In this document: positions 34,316-45,079 of the stretch, piece by piece
Layout of the letters: each line of letters starts with the position of its first letter
Numbering within the stretch: position 1 is the first letter of the stretch
Source of the DNA: Spirodela intermedia
Lineage: Eukaryota > Streptophyta > Magnoliopsida > Alismatales > Araceae
Reading direction: 5' to 3'
DNA length: 64,000 nt
Assembly (NCBI GenBank): GCA_902729315.2
Contig: LR746275.1
Coordinates: forward strand, 2,946,501 to 3,010,500
Made by a program: the position numbers and the translations under genes
The notes under the pieces: model-generated
The model's database searches: none
Seen by the model: the letters and a program-made list of their open reading frames with translations, nothing else
Told to the model about the DNA's origin: nothing

Positions 34316-37200
34316 CAAGACGGGTGGGGTTATTCCAATTCCAAAAAAGTTGTTCTTTTCAGATGGCATTCCATCTTCAATTTATAAGAGACGAGATGAA
34401 TGGGAGAGAAGGTGGTTATTCATGGAGGGGCATGCCTTATCCTTCTCCTATGGGCCCATTGGATGATGGGCCTTCCTCCATGGGCTCATTTCTTCTTCTT
34501 CTTGGGCCCATTAAATAGGGTGAATCCTCTTATTGGTCCTAAGGGATCCAATAGAGGTTGACCCAAGGTTCCACTTGGGATCCACCAAGGGTGGCAGCTG
34601 CCGGTTGACTTGAATCAAGTTGATCCGCACATTAGGGAGGACCCTAATTTGGGCTGACCTCCTTGGGAAGAGAGGTCTTGATGTTAGTGGAGGTTCCACA
34701 CTTGAGGTTGATCATATTCTTGAGCTGGCTCCATTGAGTCAACTTGAGATGAATTGATTGGCTCAGTCACTCCATCAGTCACCATGCTCTAGGAGCTTCT
34801 GATGACTTCAACTAGAACCCTAATAACTAATAATCATATATCTCTCCATTGAAGCATGACAATGAGCAACTCAACACTTATATAATTGCAATGCTAACAC
34901 ACCAGGTTTTTCAACCAATTCACCTATTAAAAATCACAATAGTAACAAATAATCACTATGAAATTGTAGTTAATGCTAGATTCAACTATCATTTAATGTA
35001 TCATGAGTTATGGAAGGATTTTAGAAGAGTCAAATTGATGGAGGAAATATCTAAAACTTCTTTTGATGTGAACAACTCTCTTAAATCAATTAGAAATTCA
35101 CCCAGAGTTTTTCAAGATTTGAGAGGACATAAATAGAAAGAAACCTTTTGAAACAACCATCACCTCTTATGCCTTTATTGGATCTAATGGTTGGTCTAGG
35201 AGAACCTTAGTGGGCTGTGTCCAAGTTTTGAAAAAAAAGTAAAATCATCCATAAGACAATTAAATCAAGTAGGTATGACTTTTAAGAGTAACTTTTTCTA
35301 TTCCATTTTTCTTTGGAGGAGCTTTCTATTGATTGACACATACTATATATATGAATTTTTTTTTCAAATAAAAATCATTTTAGACACATTGGTCATACTT
35401 TCAGATTATTTCACCCTAGGGCACAGGTATTAATTCATTAATCATGGAAAATAAATAACAATTCAACGTTTTACTACATTATTTTACACAAATCTATTAC
35501 TATATTTATACTCAGATATTTAACTTTTATACTTGTAACAAGAATGTAATTGAGAATTTTTTAATATCTAGCAACCAAGATTGTCATCAATGTCTTTCAA
35601 TGTCATTGATACTAAAATCAAGTAAATAATTCACAATTTCACATTTAACGTAATCAATTTCATAATTTGAAATAATTAAATTATTACTAAGTTAATCCAT
35701 ATCTCAACACATAGGATTTGATTAAGTTGGTTGACAATATCATCTAATGTACAATAAGTCTCAAATTAGAAAAAAAAAGTACCATAAAACTTACTTGTTG
35801 TTGAAGTATTTCAATGAGAAATAAATATATTGAATTATTTTTTGAGATTGTTTGTAATAGTTCAACAAATCTTCTTTTTGCCTCCATGGGAATGTTAGTG
35901 GGCCACCTTCATTATTGCTGCCACCCATTGAGCAATGAGGGAATTAATGATAACAATTTGAAGTCAATTTCAGGATGAAAATTGCCATGGTGGAGATACG
36001 CATCCAGCAACTCTATGTATTATGATATTCTCAGAGATACTAATGGGTTGGGTAGGAAACCAGCCTTATTTTTTTGAATTTTGACTTCGAATATAGTTGA
36101 GAAAGGTAAAATGACATGATCTAGTGTCTATAATATTTAGTGAGACAGCGGTATAAAATTAAATCATACAATTATCCTAAGTGGAAGTAAGATCCTTAGT
36201 TGTATTACTCACAAGCATAGGAGTGTTGAAAAGATCACTAGAAAATATAGAAAGAAAATGTGAGAAAAGAGAAGAAGACGATGACACTAGGATTTGTGGT
36301 TTGAAGGAATCCATCAACATCCACAAGAGAGGTAAAATAACTAGGTGCGATGATTAGATATTTCATTAATTATCAATTCAACGATAATTTTATACTTTAT
36401 GTGAATTTCATGTGTTGGGATAACACATTGTGGAAGTTTGGTTAAAAAATGGAGTTGAATATTGATTATTTGGTCATTTAATAGTCAAATGTGGCATAGA
36501 TGAGTTTATTTAAGATCAAAGTAGCCATGACATTTAAGGAATTGTGCACAGACTATGATCATTCAAGTAATGAATGAAGAAATACAAAATGAAATGAATA
36601 TAAGAAGCTATTGATGAGTGAAATTAATATAAAGAACAAGTTGTTTCTCAACACTTTGCATACATGCCTTGAGAAAATATGATGGCTGAGGACATTGAGC
36701 AACAAGGACTAAATTGTGGGACAGGTCTTCAAAGCCATTAACTTCGTACAAAGCATATCAGAGAAACTTCACCAAGAAAGCATCGCATATCTCATTAGAA
36801 GAGAGAACAAAATTTTACATGAATTGAAACGTAACATATCTTCTAGGATCCAAAATAGATATATCTACAAACCCATGGTTTTCATAAAGATAAAGGAGAG
36901 AATATAATCAAAAGACACCTAAACACGCAGGAAAAATCTCACCTCCCCCTACCTACGTCACTCTCTCAATTTCCTCATTATTAGTTATGAGAACTAAGAA
37001 AAAAATAAAAAAATTGATAGAGAGAGGATAAAGATTATAGGAAAAATATATGAGCATAGGATCATAATAACAGCAGAAATTCAATTTCTAGATATCAATA
37101 ATAACAAATAAAAGAAAAATCACAAAGCTATCAGGAATTTTATTATTTCCTGTTCTGATTTATTCACAAAGACATACTCTCGCTCAGTTTTTTTAGTCGA
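34316..37200. other. Intergenic DNA with no recognised gene
   Basis: Moderate GC to about 34800, then AT-rich. Frames at 34849-35136 and 36716-36907 (plus) lack family motifs. The mitochondrial-like sequence starts near its right end. Confidence 0.45.
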
Positions 37201-38218
37201 CAAACTCTCAATTCTTACTCTCGCTCAGTGTTGGATCGACGAGCCATTTCGTGAGTCAATGGAATGTCTGTCTATCCATATCTATTCTATCATTACAGGC
37301 CATAAAAAAGTGTGCCTCTTAGTTTAAGGGTTCCCCCCCTACTTTTCAAAAGACGATTCAAAAGAAAGTTCGGGGTTGGTTTGGCAACAAGCAGACGGCT
37401 CTCTATCATAGTTGCAAGAGGGGCTGTTCGCCTTAACTACTTAAGTTAAGTACCAAAGGCTGCTTTCGGTTTCGTAAGGGGGGCTGCTCACTACATAAGC
37501 CCCTGGCTGAGAAAGCTCGAAGAGCTTCCCTTCATTCGCTTCGCGGGAGCCGCACAACACATAGCTGGAAGTCAGAGGGCCCGTACTACCTGCCTAACCT
37601 TTTGTTCGATCCGAGGGACCGTTGAACGGAACTTCTAAGCTACTCGGCAAAGGGAAGGGGCCTATGTATTTGCATGACTCCTGCGTTCCCTACTTACACC
37701 CCGAGCTAATCCCCTAGCGGTCCTGCCACCACGCCGCAGAACGGTTTGTGGAACCTGACCTTGGACTTCTGGCGTAACAGCGGTGGAACGTAACAAAAGA
37801 TGACGGCCGCGTCACAGAGGAGCCTACGGTACGGGGAACTACTGCCTTTATGTCTGAGGCGGGGGAGGGGAAAGCTTGGGCCTACTTATCCCGATAGGAC
37901 CCCAACAAGGGAGCAGTTGATAGGTTCCATATTATATTGCCGAGACGAAAGGGCAGCACTTCTGTACGTGATCGTAGTATGTCACGTCGTCTCGTCCCCG
38001 CAGCATCGAAGAGTACCTATGCACTATGTTCCGGTTCACTGATAAGGAAGATAGAGTTGGGATGGGGATCTACGATGTGATACTTTAGTATGACCGTGGG
38101 AAAAAGATGTGAAACTCTAAACGGAAGCAGGAACCATGTTGTCCAAAATGTCGGGGGATTACAGATCTCTGATACTACCATCGATCCGACAGAGCGGAAC
38201 GACCAGAAGTAGAGTTAG

Positions 38219-38262
38219 AAAGCCGTATGATCGGAGGTAACTATCTTGTACGGTTCGGGGGG
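38219..38262 (+). ncRNA. Group II intron domain V of the nad4 intron (NUMT copy)
   Basis: AAGCCGTATGATCGGAGG... ...TTGTACGGTTCGG forms the AGC/GTT-type domain V hairpin (GCCGTA pairs with TACGGT) that is the catalytic heart of group II introns. It sits ~110 bases before the exon, leaving room for domain VI. Confidence 0.7.
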
Positions 38263-38369
38263 TAATCGGCGTACTCCGATCAGGGGGGGGTGGGGGGGGA
38301 ATATTTGGCTCTATCGAACATACAGGGAATTAGAGGTAGCATTCTACCGATGTCAAGTCATGGACCGGT

Positions 38370-38735
38370 TCCTCCAGCCCTTTTTCTGTGTTGCTGTTCT
38401 ATATGAACGACATAAGACTCGACTTGCTAGACATTGTGGAGGTTCAGTGAGCACCATGCCGAATCTCTCTACCATTTCCTTCTCTTCCACTTTGGCCAAT
38501 ATGAGCTCACCTGGTACTAGAAGCTTTGTCGGGGAATTTCCCATCTTAGTAGGAGCTTTTCAAAGAAATAGCTTAGTAGTCACATTAGCAGCGCTTGGGA
38601 TGATTTTAGGCGCGGCGTATTCCCTTTGGCTATATAATCGTGCGGTTTCTGGAAATTTAAAACCCGATTTCCTCCATAAATTCTCCTATCCAAATAGCAG
38701 AGAACTTTCCATTTTTCTACCTTTTATTGTTGGAG
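38370..38735 (+). pseudogene. nad4: Mitochondrial NADH dehydrogenase subunit 4, exon 3 (NUMT copy)
   Basis: The translation from the LYERHKTRL block onward matches the membrane core of Nad4, a proton-pumping subunit of respiratory complex I. Readable blocks include MPNLSTISFSSTLANM, GEFPILVGAFQRNSLVVTLA, LGMILGAAYSLWLYNRAVSG and NLKPDFLHKFSYPN. An apparent two-base deletion near 38390 disturbs the frame at the exon start. Codons such as S in ANMSSPGT, and A, H and S in RLARHCGGSV, are those expected before C-to-U editing. The rest of nad4 is absent, and nuclear transcripts would not be edited or trans-processed, so this is a non-functional organelle fragment. Confidence 0.85.
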
Positions 38736-39905
38736 GGGCGACCGTCCGTTAAACTACCAAAAAAGGGGTAAACCAATGTGATCATGACATTGTAGGTGCT
38801 TGAGATGGGACGGATGCGACTTCCCTCATAAGTAATGTGTGGCATAGCCGGTTGCAGAAGTCCCCTTTTTTCCATTTCTTTATTACCTTAGGGACCGAGA
38901 GAAAGAAAGGACGGGGGGCGACCATGCATGGCACTTCTCGACCGTGTTTCCGAGGGACATTTGAACGATCGACTCATGAATGCTGCCGGGTCGGACGAGC
39001 CAATAACTCGAACGCGTTCGGTCAGTTTTTTGAGCAAGAATCACAGCGCAAACGCAAGCGCCTTCACCATGATACGGACTGGAAGTTCTTATGGCAGAGC
39101 ACGAGTTTCCATCAATATGATGATGGAAATGGAAACCAGAAGCACGACCGAACCGAGAGAATACTTGGATATCCGTAACAGTAACGTAAGCATGATTTGG
39201 TAGTACCGGTGAACCAGATGGCCGCGGCGAGGGAATCTGGGACGGAGGACTCGTAGTATCTCTATAGATCCGGCAAAAGCAAAAGACCCCTAACGTAAGA
39301 AGGGGCTGACCGCTGAGCAAGTACGAGAAATTGGCCCCGCTCCGCTTTATTAAAAGCAAGGACCTCAATTCTCATTAGGAGGTCGAACCAAGGACCTATT
39401 GAAGTCGGGGCTCGTCCCTGGTCAATATTGGATCAAACAATATGAGACCGTAGCACGGACCTCTTTTTGTATTGATTCAATCCAATAGGGGAAAAGATCG
39501 TACTGTTCCCTACCGAGAAAACGGACACTCTCAACGAACACGCTTTCTTCCGTGCGTCTTTATCGTGGCGGGAACAGAACAAGAGATAAAGACCCCCCCA
39601 GGGCTCAAGGGCGAGCCATACGAGAGAGTCGAAAGGCTTCCGTTTCCGTTCTTGGTTTGGTTCGGGCCCCTCTCGATCTTTTTCGTAAAAGGGAAGGGGG
39701 AAGGAGTCTAAATCAATTGAAACTAATGAACCATCATTGAAGGACGTTGCACATGACACGATCAATTCGACTCGACGGTCCGTCGCTGATAGAACTTGCT
39801 GACTCTCTTAGTTAGAAGGTGCCAGGGCAGGGCTTTTCGTAGGTTTAGTAGGCGGGGTCTCATGAAGGCCGGCCGTCGGAATCAAACGAAGGTTTCGTGT
39901 CGGCG
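38736..39905 (+). other. Mitochondrial-like sequence after nad4 exon 3 (intron 3 part)
   Basis: Starts with a group II-like 5' end and continues with balanced-GC sequence. Both strands carry long open frames (38883-39368 minus, 38928-39203 plus) of the kind seen by chance in plant mitochondrial introns. I recognise no separate gene with confidence. Confidence 0.55.
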
Positions 39906-39909
39906 CTAA

Positions 39910-40414
39910 TCAGCGGACCCTGAACACAGGAGAGGCACAGTTAGGGGGACGGACGTCAGCGAGCGCCGACACGACACGCAGATATTCAGGGAGATCAGCA
40001 GCGACGGTCAGAGAGAGACCGGGAAGCAGGGATGGAGAGGTGGAGAGAGAGGAGGGGAGCGTCTCACTTGGTGCAGTCGGTCGTGGTGCTGATGGGGTAG
40101 GGGACGCTGACTCCGCACTTGCCCGGGAGACCCGAGGTGAGGGACGGGTTGAGACCGGGGATCTTCCCCGCGTAGCTCTTAAGGCAGTTGCAGGTGTCAC
40201 GGCGGTCGGCGGGCGTCTTGGCCTGAGATTTGAGGGCCCTCACGCCGTTGCAGCAGGCGGGCGTGAGCGGGCCCTTGCCGCGGATGTAGTTGACGCAAGG
40301 GGCTATGGACGAGGCCACCTTCGGGCAGCTGACAGCGGCGTTGGCGCAGGGCGCGGCCGCGAGAAGGCACAGGACCACGAATGCGACGAGCGCGCGAACC
40401 CCGCCGGCGGCCAT
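39910..40414 (-). CDS. Type 1 non-specific lipid transfer protein, copy A
   Basis: Exon 1 is 40414-40068 and exon 2 is 39919-39910. The 148-bp GT-AG intron (AA|GTGAGA...TTCAG|GG) is in phase 2, the same place as in the plus-strand gene. The spliced protein has 118 residues ending DCTKVR; ignoring the intron stops two residues early. Residues 1-26 form a signal peptide ending CANA. The mature part has all eight cysteines (C4, 14, 28, 29, 49, 51, 74, 88), TPADR and PYPIS. It is nearly identical to copy B, with two residue differences (P22 here, R in B; K62 here, N in B). The sequence after the stop is unrelated to copy B and passes into mitochondrial-like DNA. The native 3' UTR and AATAAA are therefore missing. 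Lipid-binding apoplastic role as for the family. Confidence 0.93.
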
Positions 40415-40528
40415 GGCTGAAGTTCCTACTCCTCCCGTGTAAGCGCGCGGTAGGCTTCTATTGTCGAAACCTCTTACTCGGGAGCGGTGCTCGCTCTGGG
40501 TTGGTGCAGAAACCCTTTACGCCACGGT

Positions 40529-40538
40529 TCTTTATAGA
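40529..40538 (-). promoter_or_regulatory. TATA box of nsLTP copy A
   Basis: Minus-strand TCTATAAAGA lies ~115 bases before the start codon. Copy B reads CTATATAG at the same place. Confidence 0.65.
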
Positions 40539-41254
40539 CGATTCCATGCAACCCGGTTTCGGTTTGGAAGAGACGAGTAGCGTGGTGTCGTAAGGGTGCC
40601 ACGTGGAGGTCTCTGGGAGAAGATGGGGGAACGGTCCCCACTTCCGGTGGGAAATTTATTGGGACGGAGGTTCGATCGCGCAGCGGTCACATCTCCGGGA
40701 CGGCCCGTTCGCTGTACGAACGCGGTAAGTTGAAGGAGCAGACGTCGGGTTTTCCAGTCGTCGGAGAGCAACGTCTAACTCCCACGGACCGGCCTGATCG
40801 CACAAGGTTCGTTTCATCTCCGGCCAGATGCTCTCGGCATATCCCGTAGAGAGGCGGCCGCGCGTTATTCCGACGCCGTCCAACTTCCCGACGTATTAAT
40901 CTGCCGCTCTGGCGCAACATGCGGTGAATCCCGAGACAACTGTCCTCCGTTCTCATCCGCGGTGCAATGCTCAACCGAATCCGTCTGCAGCTGGTTTCCA
41001 GCTGCAATAAATAATTACCGGGACTGTGAAACCCGCGCAAATGCAGTCCTCTCATTTATTTCCCTTCTTCGGGCTCGCGCCGCCTTTGGCCTCGGCGTCA
41101 GCTCGACGGTACCTTTACGTCGTCCCGCTTCTCCGCCTGATGGGCCCACTGAAAGTCAAAGGGTTCTTTCACGGGGTTGACCCATGGAGGGTGAGTGTGG
41201 TCGTCTAATTCATGGGTGTATCTTTCCTCACATAATGAAATTTTCTCCCATGCT

Positions 41255-41440
41255 CATGACATAACCGATGAGGTGAGCCGGTTGTTGTGTGACCGCCGTG
41301 AGTTGATGAAGGAGATATCCGACAGTCGCCATCTTAGCGTCTCCGGTTCTCGTCGAAAGACCCGTAAAGTCGTTGTCCCATCTCCCCGTGAAGCGAGCGA
41401 CGGTGCACAACCTGAGCCTATTGGCAGCCAGGGCACCGAA
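41255..41440. repeat. Diverged direct repeat, unit 1 (partner 42225-42395)
   Basis: Shares GATGAGGTGAGC, GAGTTGATGAAGGAGATAT, CATCTTAGC, GTGAAGCGAGCG-like and GGTGCACAA blocks, in order, with 42225-42395. Both strands stay open in both units, so coding constraint cannot be assigned by eye. Confidence 0.75.
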
Positions 41441-42224
41441 GTCTACGTCAGAGGACTCCTTGTAAAAGCCCTAGTTCGGACGCTGTGCACATAGATCTTC
41501 CCCTTTCCCATCAGAGCAATAGTTCCTTTCATGTGTTTCAGGCCGGGAAAGATTATCATATTCTCTAATATGGTGTACTGTAATGAACCGGGGAGGGGAA
41601 GGTAGTTGAACCAAGTCTGCCTCCGACAAATGAGCTAGAGCGCATAATTGATTCGATAAGCAAATAACAAAGTCTGCAGTATCTAACCTTTGAGGTTTCC
41701 TCCTGTGAACCAATCGCCAATGAATGTGTGTCCGCGATGCGAACCATCCCCCGAGTACAGTTGGTGTTGGTGAATCGAGAAGCAGGTTTTCTCTACGAGA
41801 CGGTATGCGTGGTCCCATTGCAGACGGAATCATCTAAGGAGAGAGAGGCCCAGCTCGGCGGTGGAATATGTTTGTTATCCCGGACGTAGTTGCAGTCGCT
41901 CAGATGGGTTCTGCGCAGAAATGGCGAATGCTCCCTCGCTGTTAGCTTCCAGTCATAGAATCACCTGAGTGATCAAGTTGGAAGTTGGTTTCGCAGTAGA
42001 GTAGACGGCAACAGGGTTATACGGACTTCTTGTTAGAGCTGAGGGGACGTATGATGTGCGGTAGGCCCCGCTTTTGAGGCATGTGCGTTGTCACCTGGGT
42101 TGGCCTTTTAAGTAGGTCTATTAATTCAAGAAATGAGTAGGAACGAACATCCGTTTAATTAGTTTTTCGATTTATAATTCATATTTATTGGTGTCTAGAT
42201 GATGCATGCGGACCCCCATTCTGA

Positions 42225-42395
42225 TCATATGACCGATGAGGTGAGCGGGCATGAGTTGATGAAGGAGATATTCGATAAACGGCATCTTAGCTTCTCCAAC
42301 TCTTGTCAAAAGAGACGTACAGTTGTGGTCCCATATCACCCTGAAGCGAGCGGGGGTGCACAATGTGAGCTTATTGCCGCTACTATCTCCCTCTC
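42225..42395. repeat. Diverged direct repeat, unit 2 (partner 41255-41440)
   Basis: Collinear with unit 1 but ~12 bases shorter near its start (GAGCGGGCATGAGTTG against GAGCCGGTTGTTG...). The identity of the repeat is unknown. Confidence 0.75.
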
Positions 42396-42724
42396 TGTGT
42401 CTAACGGGAGCATGAAAATATGATAGGAAAACTCGTTTAAACACATATTTTGGCTGGTTCAGCTTGAGACATTTACGTAATATCTAGTATACAAGTTTCA
42501 GCCATCAATAGCAATGGAAAATGGCCTGAAGTTCGCCCTGTAAAACAGTGATTTTTTTTCCGAAAGAACATGTGTCACTATGTCCTTGTTCACTCGTCAA
42601 TGCATCCACACAAGCCTAAAAATGAACTAGCAGCACTGGAGAAGAAGACCGACTGCCACTGACCACCATAAAAGGATTTGGGGCTGAGGAAGGAAAAGCA
42701 TCTACCTTGGAACGCGTTCAGAAC

Positions 42725-42762
42725 GAGTCAGTACCGTCGGTACCGTCAGTACCGTCAGTACC
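42725..42762. repeat. Tandem GTACCGTCAG decamer
   Basis: Three to four copies of AGTACCGTCAG/GGTACCGTC in a row. Confidence 0.8.
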
Positions 42763-44134
42763 TCTCTCTGTGTGTCTCTCGTTCTACCTATCGAGAGGGG
42801 TTTAAGGGCTCTGTCTTCCTCCTCTGTGGGTACTGCTCATTCGAGAGCACGAGGTTTTATAGAATAATCCGTTTTAGTGGAGGAAGACGAGTTTGGCATT
42901 GTGTCTAGGAAAGAGATGTAACTTCCGAGGTTCCCGTTCTGTCGGTGTGTGCGCTACTCCTTTATCGCCTAGGTTCTTTGCATGGTCGGGGGAGGATTTC
43001 CCAAACCACATCAACCTGGTCCATTATATTTTCTAGGTTTTCTATCTGTTTTTGTCTTGCCTAGCCGTACATCTATTTACGGTACCTTGGAGACACTTTC
43101 ATACTCGGCGGGCAACACATTTACGGTATCGCTTCGGGTCCTCGTTCACACCCTCTTAACGGCTTAATTTATGTCATGCTACCAGGCCACAGCAGTTCCC
43201 ACATACTACGCTACTCCTGCATCTGTATCTTTGAAAAAGACGTGCAACAATTTGGAGTGAATGCATGAGAGCGAATCACACGAATAAAGCAGTCCAGGAA
43301 AGGAACAGGTGAAAATAACGAAGAGGCGACGAGAGAGTTGATTGAAAACCCCTCTACTAGATGTGTTGAGAAATGTAAGATGATCTCCGTGGAGGAGAGA
43401 TAAAACTTAATGATTTATTTAGTGCGTTGGACATGCCAGAAATGAGTCCGCGGTGATAGCATCAAAGAGTAGCAGAGCATGAACCGACAGGATTACGACC
43501 AGTGTACTTGTCCACCTGTGATCGAGGGCGAGTCTGTCTGTCTCCGTCTTTCTAGCTCATTCTCTTTATTTATGCCTCGCCTGGTCTTTGTCTCTCTCCC
43601 TCTCCCACTGTCTCTTTCTGTTCTGTTTTCGCCATCTCTCTCGTATTCACTCGCACCGTTTCTCTCCCTCTCACTGTTGTCCGACTGCAAACGGCAGACA
43701 CTCATACTGGTCGATCAACAAACGGAATGAGATGGGATTAAATAATCCAACCAAAGACACATAAAATGGAAAAGCGACGTCGCGCGGCAGGTACACACAT
43801 CCCTTACTTAGCCCGATTGCTTTATTTCGCTAGGATACCTTTCGGTCGGTCACATGCCCGTTTTATACGCGCGTCGTCCTCGTCCTCTCTTTACGATACA
43901 GAAGCCACCAGATCGCGCCGTTCGTCCGTCGCACTCTTATTTCGCAGAGAAGTTCACATCTTGTGCCCGGTTTTTCCGTCGCATTTTACGACCGGCCCTA
44001 CTCATTCACACGTGAACGGTGCTCTAACATAGTACCCAGCGAAAGATTCACCCTCTCTACAACGTGGTATGTGTGGCGCCGTTCCAGCCGAAATCGTCTA
44101 GTGGATAGGTACGTCGCGAAGGACGTAATTGCGT

Positions 44135-44136
<2 letters not shown>

Positions 44137-44174
<38 letters not shown>
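44137..44174. repeat. (GA)n microsatellite
   Basis: Uninterrupted dinucleotide run of 38 bases. Confidence 0.95.
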
Positions 44175-44177
<3 letters not shown>

Positions 44178-44368
44178 GGACCCGAGGAAGAGGAACGGCT
44201 CCAAGTGGATTGGCACAGCTGAAGAATGAGGGAAAAAGGAATAATAGAGAGATCATAAATCAGTAAAAATGGGCGCCTGAGCGCCTAGGACATCTATCGA
44301 TCGGGTGTAACCGCACGTCCACTGCACACGGGCAGGAAGAACGGGTGGTCGGTGCGTAGCACACACCC

Positions 44369-44374
44369 TTTATT
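44369..44374 (-). terminator. Polyadenylation signal of nsLTP copy B
   Basis: Minus-strand AATAAA lies 70 bases after the copy B stop. No such signal lies at the equivalent place after copy A. Confidence 0.6.
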
Positions 44375-44444
44375 CCCTAGCCGTATAGTAAGTAAATCAC
44401 GACCCGCAGCCGGACTCTCGCCGCAAGCCGGCTCCACGCAAGGC

Positions 44445-44949
44445 TCAGCGGACCCTGCACACAGAAGAGGCACAGTTAGGGGGACGGACGTCAGCGAGCG
44501 CCGACACGACACGCAGATATTGAGGGAGATCAGCAGCGACGGCCAGAGGGAGACCGGGAAGCAGGGATGGAGAGGTGGAGGGAGAGGAGGGGAGCGTCTC
44601 ACTTGGTGCAGTCGGTCGTGGTGCTGATGGGGTAGGGGACGCTGACGCCGCACTTGCCCGGGAGACCCGAGGTGAGGGACGGGTTGAGACCGGGGATCTT
44701 CCCCGCGTAGCTCTTAAGGCAGTTGCAGGTGTCACGGCGGTCGGCGGGCGTCTTGGCCTGAGAGTTGAGGGCCCTCACGCCATTGCAGCAGGCGGGCGTG
44801 AGCGGGCCCTTGCCGCGGATGTAGTTGACGCAGGGGGCTATGGACGAGGCCACCTTCGGGCAGCTGACAGCGGCGTTGGCGCAGCGCGCGGCCGCGAGAA
44901 GGCACAGGACCACGAATGCGACGAGCGCGCGAACCCCGCCGGCGGCCAT
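44445..44949 (-). CDS. Type 1 non-specific lipid transfer protein, copy B
   Basis: Exon 1 is 44949-44603 and exon 2 is 44454-44445. The 148-bp phase-2 GT-AG intron is at the same position and length as in copy A. The spliced 118-residue preprotein ends DCTKVR and keeps the signal peptide and the complete eight-cysteine nsLTP1 pattern, TPADR and PYPIS. The change P22 to R places an Arg near the end of the signal peptide (LLAAARCANA), which might weaken secretion or cleavage. It has a TATA box at 45064-45072 and an AATAAA 70 bases past the stop, so it has a full gene structure and is the better candidate for the parental copy. Confidence 0.94.
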
Positions 44950-45063
44950 GGCTGAAGTTCCTACTCCTCCCGTGTAAGCGCGCGGTAGGCTTCTGTTGTC
45001 GAAACCTCTTACTCGGGAGGGGTGCTCGCTCTGGGTTGGTGCAGAAACCCTTTACGCCGCGGC

Positions 45064-45072
45064 TCTATATAG
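45064..45072 (-). promoter_or_regulatory. TATA box of nsLTP copy B
   Basis: Minus-strand CTATATAGA lies ~115 bases before the ATG. The duplication boundary lies within a few bases upstream. Confidence 0.65.
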
Positions 45073-45079
45073 ACGATCG

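Larger units (their letters stand above)
37250..39905 (+). other. Nuclear insertion of mitochondrial DNA (NUMT), nad4 region
   Basis: About 2.65 kb of balanced-GC sequence unlike its AT-rich left flank. It carries nad4 exon 3 preceded by the 3' part of a group II intron (with domain V near 38219-38260) and followed by sequence starting like the next group II intron (GGGCGACCGTCCG near 38736). The boundaries are estimated from the change in composition. Plant mitochondrial nad4 has this exon-intron order, so the insert seems collinear with mitochondrial DNA. Introns and unedited codons are present, so it came from DNA, not from spliced, edited RNA. The right end abuts an nsLTP stop codon. Confidence 0.8.
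39910..40542 (-). repeat. Segmental duplicate A (partner 44445-45077)
   Basis: 633 bp aligned without a single gap to 44445-45077 at a constant offset of 4535, about 97% identical by eye (roughly 16 differences). It spans from just upstream of the TATA box to the last base of the stop codon. Flanking sequence on both sides is unrelated. Confidence 0.9.
40560..44290. other. Region between the two minus-strand nsLTP copies; no gene recognised
   Basis: Medium-GC DNA with short overlapping frames on both strands, none with a known domain. Contents: a diverged direct repeat (41255-41440 / 42225-42395), a tandem decamer near 42725-42762, a CT-rich block (43540-43680) and a GA microsatellite. Confidence 0.5.
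44445..45077 (-). repeat. Segmental duplicate B (partner 39910-40542)
   Basis: Gapless partner of the copy A block. Sequence similarity stops immediately after AGACGAT on the right and immediately before TCAGCGG on the left. Confidence 0.9.

Noticed and set aside
33698-34369. Long minus-strand frame rich in Ser, Leu, Phe and Pro (223 codons)
   Set aside because: It follows entirely from the GA/CT low-complexity tract; no domain and no codon structure independent of the repeat.
38883-39368. 161-codon minus-strand frame in the mitochondrial insert
   Set aside because: Balanced composition of mitochondrial intron DNA readily gives long chance frames; no recognised protein.
40040-40420. Plus-strand 126-codon frame over nsLTP copy A, repeated over copy B (44575-44955)
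   Set aside because: Its conservation is explained by the duplication and by the real minus-strand nsLTP exon.
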